From Prolixibacteraceae bacterium (GTDB lineage: Bacteria > Bacteroidota > Bacteroidia > Bacteroidales > Prolixibacteraceae): a stretch of 64,000 bases of DNA. The stretch lies in the NCBI GenBank assembly GCA_023229575.1, contig JALNYZ010000001.1, positions 248,001 through 312,000 of the forward strand. The letters are read 5' to 3'. This document shows positions 59,672 through 64,000 of the stretch, one piece after another. How positions within the stretch are numbered: the first letter of the stretch is position 1; each line of letters starts with the position of its first letter. Under the pieces are notes generated by a model, which made no database searches, was not told the origin of the DNA, and worked only from the letters and a program-made list of their open reading frames with translations. A program made the position numbers and the translations under genes.

Positions 59672-61591
59672 ATGGAACAACCTTATATACTGATTGTTGA
59701 TGATTCCAAGGAGATGCTAACCTATATGGAGATCGTCCTTAAATCAGCAAAAGCTACAATCATCTCAGCCAATTCCGGATCAAAGGCCCTGGAATTGATT
59801 AAAAATAAGGAACTGGCCCTGGCCATAATTGATGTCCAGATGCCGGAAATGAATGGTTACACCCTTGCTTTAAAAATCAATGAAAACAGGCTTGGGGCCA
59901 TTGTTCCCATTATTTTTCTTACAGCCGTGTATCAGGATCAGGTAGAAATATTAAAAGGATACGAATCAGGTGCTGTTGATTATATTTTTAAGCCTGTCAA
60001 TCGTGGAATCCTGCTAAGTAAGATCAACGTTTTTCTAGAATTGTATAACCAGCGGATGAACCTTCCCGAAGACCTCATCCTGCTGAAAAAATTCGAAGAT
60101 AACCTCTCCAAATCCAATGCTGAACTGGCTGATAGTCAGGTTAAATTCAAGAGCTTCATAGAACATGCCCCCGATGGGGTATTTATTATGAACAAGGAGG
60201 GCCGTTATTTGGAGATGAACGATGCGGTCAGCAGCATAACAGGTTATCGCAAAGAAGACCTGCTTCAAATGCCCCTTCACGATTTAATCCCGGAAGGAAG
60301 CAAGGGGAAATGGAACTCCTTTATAATGAAATTGCTCAACACCGGCACGGCCAATACAGAATTGACCTTCAGGCACAGGAACGGTAAAACAAGATGGTGC
60401 ACCGTTGACGGCGTGAAATTAAGTGATGAACAATATCTCTGTTTTAGCAAAGACATCACCCAAAACAAAATTGCTGCCGATGCGTTAATGAAATCGGAGG
60501 AGAAGTACCGCACTCTTCTGAATGCCTCGCCGGAAGGAATTATTATCGTTGATTTAAAAGGAATTATTACAGATGTATCGGAGATTGGCATTGAATTGTA
60601 TGGCGCCGATACTCAAAATGAGTTGATTGGCAAACATATCCTACGGTTCCTGCCATCCGGCTTAAAATCAAAATTCAGGGATATTTACAACAAGACGCTT
60701 GAAGAAGGGTTGGTCCAAAGTTTTGAACTGAAATTACAAAATAAAAGCAACATTCCATTTATTTCGGAAATCAGCACGACTTTGATCCAGGGGAAGAACG
60801 GGGAATCGATTGCTTTCATGATCGTTATTCATGACATTACCCACAGGAAGAAGTTGGAACGTCAAATGATCCACAACGACCGGATGACGACCCTGGGAGA
60901 GATGGCAACCGGTATTGCCCATGAAATCAATCAGCCCCTGAATACTTTGTCAATACTTTTTGACAATATGCTTTTAGCCGCATCCAAAGAGGATTCACTG
61001 CCCAAAAGCTACCTCGAAAAGAAAACCGAAAAAATTTATGACAATATTTTTCGTATCAAAAATATTATCGATCATGTACGGGTATTCTCACGCAGCCAGG
61101 ATGATGCCATATACTCCTCCTTCGAGGTAAACGAGAGTATTAAAAATGCTGCATCGATGATATCCGAGCAATTCAGGCACAAAATGATTGAATTGGATAT
61201 TGACCTAAGCAATTTGCTGCCACCGGCATTTGGAAATACTTACCAGTTTGAACAGGTCATTCTCAATTTGCTGATCAATTCCAAGGATGCAATCGAAGAG
61301 TTGGAAGCCAGTCTTGGTATGCCAATGGAAAAGAAAGTGTCAATCAGGACCTATCAATTGAAGAAGTTAATTATCGTGGAAGTGAAAGACAATGGAATTG
61401 GCATTAAGCCAGAAGAGCTTGAAAAGATTATGTTACCTTTTTATACCACCAAGGAGGCTGGAAAAGGTACGGGTTTGGGACTTTCCATTACTTTTGGTAT
61501 TATTAAGGAGATGAATGGGGAGATTGCATTTCAAAGCGAACCTAATAATGGGACAAAAGTAACGATAAAGTTACCTGAAGCGAAGAGGTGA
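59672..61591 (+). CDS. Receiver-PAS-PAS histidine kinase
   Basis: A 639-residue cytoplasmic kinase. The N-terminal receiver domain (residues 5-120) has phospho-Asp54 (AIIDVQMPEMNG) and the conserved Lys in YIFKPVN. Two PAS domains follow (about 150-270 and 275-395; SITGYRKEDLLQMPLHDLIP). The NtrB/FixL-like transmitter has MTTLGEMATGIAHEINQPLN with its phospho-His, and an HATPase domain with EVKDNGIGI and GTGLGLSITFGII. HEINQPL kinases commonly pair with NtrC-type regulators, one of which is encoded next. The receiver could take phosphate from the two upstream kinases. Confidence 0.93.
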   Translation: MEQPYILIVDDSKEMLTYMEIVLKSAKATIISANSGSKALELIKNKELALAIIDVQMPEMNGYTLALKINENRLGAIVPIIFLTAVYQDQVEILKGYESGAVDYIFKPVNRGILLSKINVFLELYNQRMNLPEDLILLKKFEDNLSKSNAELADSQVKFKSFIEHAPDGVFIMNKEGRYLEMNDAVSSITGYRKEDLLQMPLHDLIPEGSKGKWNSFIMKLLNTGTANTELTFRHRNGKTRWCTVDGVKLSDEQYLCFSKDITQNKIAADALMKSEEKYRTLLNASPEGIIIVDLKGIITDVSEIGIELYGADTQNELIGKHILRFLPSGLKSKFRDIYNKTLEEGLVQSFELKLQNKSNIPFISEISTTLIQGKNGESIAFMIVIHDITHRKKLERQMIHNDRMTTLGEMATGIAHEINQPLNTLSILFDNMLLAASKEDSLPKSYLEKKTEKIYDNIFRIKNIIDHVRVFSRSQDDAIYSSFEVNESIKNAASMISEQFRHKMIELDIDLSNLLPPAFGNTYQFEQVILNLLINSKDAIEELEASLGMPMEKKVSIRTYQLKKLIIVEVKDNGIGIKPEELEKIMLPFYTTKEAGKGTGLGLSITFGIIKEMNGEIAFQSEPNNGTKVTIKLPEAKR

Positions 61592-61661
61592 GGGAATTGA
61601 AACGGGGAAACGGGGAAACGGGGAAACAGGGAGTGGGGAGTCATAGATTAATTTGAAGGAT

Positions 61662-63059
61662 ATGGACAAGGATAAAATCAGGGTACTAATTCTCGACGAT
61701 GAGAAACATTTCACTGAGGAGCTGGCCGAATTTCTGGAGCTCTCAGGACATGTTGTTTATGAGGCAAATACAGTCGCCGATGGCATGGCGGTACTTGATA
61801 AATATCCTATCGACCTTCTGATACTGGACATCCGTTTGCCCGGTGCCGATGGATTGGATGTTTTGAAAAAGGTTAAGATCGAATGGCCTTCGCTCGAGGT
61901 GATTATTGTCTCGGGGCATGGTGATATGGAGACGGTCATCAAGGCCATGCGACTTGGGGCATTTGATTATCTGCGAAAACCATTCCGCCACATCGATATC
62001 CAGATTGCCATTGAACGTTCCCAAAAATTTCTGATCCTTCAGCACAAACTAAAAACGGCCGAAGAGAAAAATTCATTGATTTCAAAATCGATGGAGGAGC
62101 AGATTAACAGGCAGTTCATCGGTGTATCCTCCGCCATTCAAAAAATACTGGAACAGGCCATGATGGCTGCCCAGTATCCCGATACCAACGTATTGATTAC
62201 CGGCGAGAGCGGTACCGGTAAGGAAAATATTGCCAGGATCATCCATTACGGAAGTTCGCGCAAAAAAAATCTCTTTTGTGCGGTCAACAGTAGCGCAATA
62301 ACCGATTCCCTTCTTGAAAGTGAATTTTTCGGCCACAAAAAAGGCTCATTTACCGGCGCAATTTCGGACAAGAAAGGTTTCTTTGAGATCAGCGACCAGG
62401 GAACCCTCTTCCTGGATGAAATAGCGGATATGCCGCTCAACCTTCAGGCAAAAATTCTCCGGTCGATAGAGGAAAAAGTGGTTACCCGGGTTGGGGATAC
62501 GACCCCTATCAAAACCGATTTCCGGATCATCTCGGCAACGAACTACAGTCTCGATTCGATGGTGAAAGAGAAACGATTTCGGCTCGACCTGCTGCACCGG
62601 CTCAACACCCTTCAGATCCATATCCCTCCGCTTCGCGAGCGAACCGAAGACATCAAACCATTGATAGAAAGCTTTGTATCTGAATTTTCGATCAAAATGA
62701 ACAAACCTATTCCCGGCATTTCAAAGACTCTTGGGGATGAACTTTCCCGTTATCCGTTTCCCGGCAATATAAGGGAACTACGCAATTTGGTAGAACGTGC
62801 CATCATCTTTTCAAAAGGAGACAAACTAAGCATCGAAGATTTCAATATCTATGCAAGGCCATCCCCACCCTCTTCACTCCCTTCGATACAAACCCTGTCG
62901 CTCAGCGATTTACAGATAAAAGAGAAGCAGTTTATTATAGACACGTTGAAGGAGTGCCATTTCAACCAGACCGAAACAGCCAACCGTTTGGGTATTTCGA
63001 GGGATGCGCTTATCCGCAAAATGAAGAAATATGCCATTTCTGTCTCAAAAACGGATTGA
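61662..63059 (+). CDS. NtrC-family sigma-54-dependent response regulator
   Basis: ATG 61662 is preferred to a TTG three codons upstream. The 465-residue protein has a receiver domain with Asp56 (LLILDIRLPGADG), a sigma-54 interaction AAA+ domain (Walker A GESGTGKENIARII near 185; GSFTGA loop in place of GAFTGA; Walker B GTLFLDEIADM; RLDLLHRLNTLQIHIPPLRE), and a C-terminal Fis-type helix-turn-helix (FNQTETANRLGISRDALIRK). It should activate sigma-54 RNA polymerase after phosphorylation. The kinase genes precede it, and a sigma-54 promoter candidate lies 184 bases after its stop. Confidence 0.95.
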   Translation: MDKDKIRVLILDDEKHFTEELAEFLELSGHVVYEANTVADGMAVLDKYPIDLLILDIRLPGADGLDVLKKVKIEWPSLEVIIVSGHGDMETVIKAMRLGAFDYLRKPFRHIDIQIAIERSQKFLILQHKLKTAEEKNSLISKSMEEQINRQFIGVSSAIQKILEQAMMAAQYPDTNVLITGESGTGKENIARIIHYGSSRKKNLFCAVNSSAITDSLLESEFFGHKKGSFTGAISDKKGFFEISDQGTLFLDEIADMPLNLQAKILRSIEEKVVTRVGDTTPIKTDFRIISATNYSLDSMVKEKRFRLDLLHRLNTLQIHIPPLRERTEDIKPLIESFVSEFSIKMNKPIPGISKTLGDELSRYPFPGNIRELRNLVERAIIFSKGDKLSIEDFNIYARPSPPSSLPSIQTLSLSDLQIKEKQFIIDTLKECHFNQTETANRLGISRDALIRKMKKYAISVSKTD

Positions 63060-63242
63060 GCGGACGCCCCGCACACCATGGAGATGACCGCACAAATGAG
63101 TGAATTGAGCCGCACAATCCTGCTTAAAATATTATCAGTTTAGTTATTCTGAATTCCAAAATATTTTACTTCAATTGATATCTATCTATATCTCACAGCC
63201 TTGCAAAATCACAAGAGCTATACTACCATCCCAAAGACATTC

Positions 63243-63258
63243 TGGCACAAATTTTGTG
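63243..63258 (+). promoter_or_regulatory. Candidate sigma-54 (-24/-12) promoter
   Basis: TGGCACAAATTTTGTG matches TGGCAC-N5-TTGCW except T for C in the -12 GC element. The GG and GT dinucleotides are exactly 10 bases apart, as required. It lies 69 bases before ATG 63327 and directly downstream of the NtrC-type regulator gene. Confidence 0.55.
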
Positions 63259-63326
63259 GAGTTTAAGTAAGTTTCTATGTAGAAACACCTCGTGGCATGT
63301 TACAACTGCACGTAATTTAAGTTGAA

Positions 63327-63560
63327 ATGGAGGAAATTATCGAAAAGTACATCAAATCCCGTTTAGATGGGGTAAAGATGGATGAGATGGAGGATACGCT
63401 CCGGCAAAGCAGGTTGCGGTTAGGCTATGTTACCAGTAAATTGTTACAGGAAGGGAAAATCCGCAAAATAGAAAATCGCTATTACCCAACTTCAATGTTG
63501 TTGGAAAAAGAGGATGGAGAAGTAGATGCAAAAAACAGGTTACGTTCAGCATTTCTTTAA
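63327..63560 (+). CDS. Small winged-helix-like protein
   Basis: A 77-residue protein without signal or membrane segment. The middle (DEMEDTLRQSRLRLGYVTSK, LLQEGKIRKIENRYYP) has the look of a winged helix: a recognition-type helix followed by a short wing ending NRYYP. It is not matched to a named family. The sigma-54 promoter candidate is upstream and a DUF4402 gene follows 29 bases downstream, so it may be a small regulator or simply the first gene of that transcript. Confidence 0.65.
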   Translation: MEEIIEKYIKSRLDGVKMDEMEDTLRQSRLRLGYVTSKLLQEGKIRKIENRYYPTSMLLEKEDGEVDAKNRLRSAFL

Positions 63561-63589
63561 TGGATTCATTACGGGATTTTTTTTAATAT

Positions 63590-64000
63590 ATGAAAAAGCT
63601 TTTAATTGTTGCATTTGTTTTATCCGGTATTTCGGTTTGTGGTTTTGCCCAGTCCAATACTGCAGAAATTACTGCCTCGGTGACCGTGATACAACCAATT
63701 GCAATATCAAGGGCAGCGGACCTTAATTTTGGCAGGATCACCATTGGCGGGGCAGGAACTGTTGTTGTCAGCAGTGGGGGCACCCGCACCCAAACAGGAT
63801 CTATTACATTGTTAACAGGGGGGAGTGAGGCGCCCGGGCTATTTAACATTACCGGAAGGGCAACATCAACTTATGCCGTAACTATCCCGAATTCTGTTAC
63901 CCTAAAAAAATCCGGCGCACCAACCGAGGTTATTACTGCCGATACCTTTACAAACAATGCAATTGCCCTCACAGGCTCTTCGGACCAATTGAAAGTAGGG
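63590..64000 (+). CDS. DUF4402 domain protein (N-terminal part)
   Basis: The gene runs off the window; 137 residues are visible. A signal peptide (MKKLLIVAFVLSGISVCGFAQ) is followed by ITASVTVIQPIAISRAADLN and FGRITIGG, the start of DUF4402, then a Gly/Ser/Thr-rich beta domain (TLLTGGSEAPGLFNITGRAT). DUF4402 proteins are secreted, pilin- or adhesin-like beta-sandwich proteins usually found in groups. It may be driven from the sigma-54 promoter at 63243. Function at the surface is inference. Confidence 0.85.
   Translation, partial: MKKLLIVAFVLSGISVCGFAQSNTAEITASVTVIQPIAISRAADLNFGRITIGGAGTVVVSSGGTRTQTGSITLLTGGSEAPGLFNITGRATSTYAVTIPNSVTLKKSGAPTEVITADTFTNNAIALTGSSDQLKVG

Overview
The window looks like a chromosomal segment of a member of the Bacteroidota, most likely a Bacteroidales/Marinilabiliales-type heterotroph. 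The signs are an S46 dipeptidyl-peptidase, a secreted serine protease with a type IX secretion-like C-terminus, Tat-exported Gfo/Idh/MocA oxidoreductases, ThuA/PmoA and DUF1080 proteins, a DUF4402 protein, -7 boxes of the TAnnTTTG type, and many short intergenic inverted repeats. No rRNA operon, prophage, intact insertion sequence or CRISPR array is visible. One tRNA gene, tRNA-Gly(CCC), is present.

Layout. 1-6.9 kb: end of a DPP7-like S46 peptidase, a small membrane protein, a carbohydrate trio (TIM-barrel isomerase/epimerase-like protein, ThuA-PmoA fusion, Gfo/Idh/MocA dehydrogenase) and a convergent DctA-like symporter. 7.3-11.3 kb: an operon for the nickel-pincer cofactor (NikR-like regulator, larE, larC, larB, UreH-like membrane protein) without larA. 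11.4-16.9 kb: aldo/keto reductase with a decayed Fe-S tail, GH30 glycosidase, rlmF, and two gene remnants (FAD-dependent oxidoreductase, RAYT transposase). 17-23 kb: tRNA-Gly, a ferredoxin-NADP reductase-like protein, miaB, mtaB, argS. 23.4-30 kb: HEAT-DUF1080-DUF1080 protein, second Gfo/Idh/MocA protein, gamma-glutamyltransferase. 30-39.3 kb: D-lactate dehydrogenase-type flavo-iron-sulfur protein, TPR proteins, RelA/SpoT homologue, CBM9-like protein, SanA-like protein, ThrE-like pair. 39.5-43.7 kb: YefM/YoeB toxin-antitoxin, DUF2442, an unassigned ATP-grasp protein, EamA transporter, YhcH-like protein. 43.7-49.4 kb: FecBCD-type ABC importer and secreted protease. 49.6-55.6 kb: CE15 esterase remnant and a short-chain fatty-acid energy cluster (pta, hydroxyacyl-CoA dehydrogenase-like, ackA, ptb, buk). 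55.8-64 kb: three histidine kinases plus an NtrC-family regulator, followed by a good sigma-54 promoter candidate, a small winged-helix-like protein and the start of a DUF4402 protein.

How the genes may work together. The TIM-barrel, Gfo/Idh/MocA, ThuA/PmoA and DUF1080 genes fit oxidative (3-keto) glycoside breakdown. The lar maturation genes and the D-lactate dehydrogenase suggest lactate or 2-hydroxyacid use. Both the acetate (pta-ackA) and butyrate (ptb-buk) phosphotransacylase-kinase pairs allow ATP formation from acyl-CoA. The kinase/NtrC set probably forms one phosphorelay, with the sigma-54 promoter at 63243 as a candidate local target.

Two patterns stand out. First, three degraded genes (15.2-15.8, 16.6-16.9 and 49.6-50.0 kb) keep both ends but have lost internal parts. 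Second, at least ten different short repeat families fill intergenic regions, often touching stop codons, and one appears to have entered the coding sequence of the ABC ATPase. All functions are assigned by reading motifs; no database search was run.
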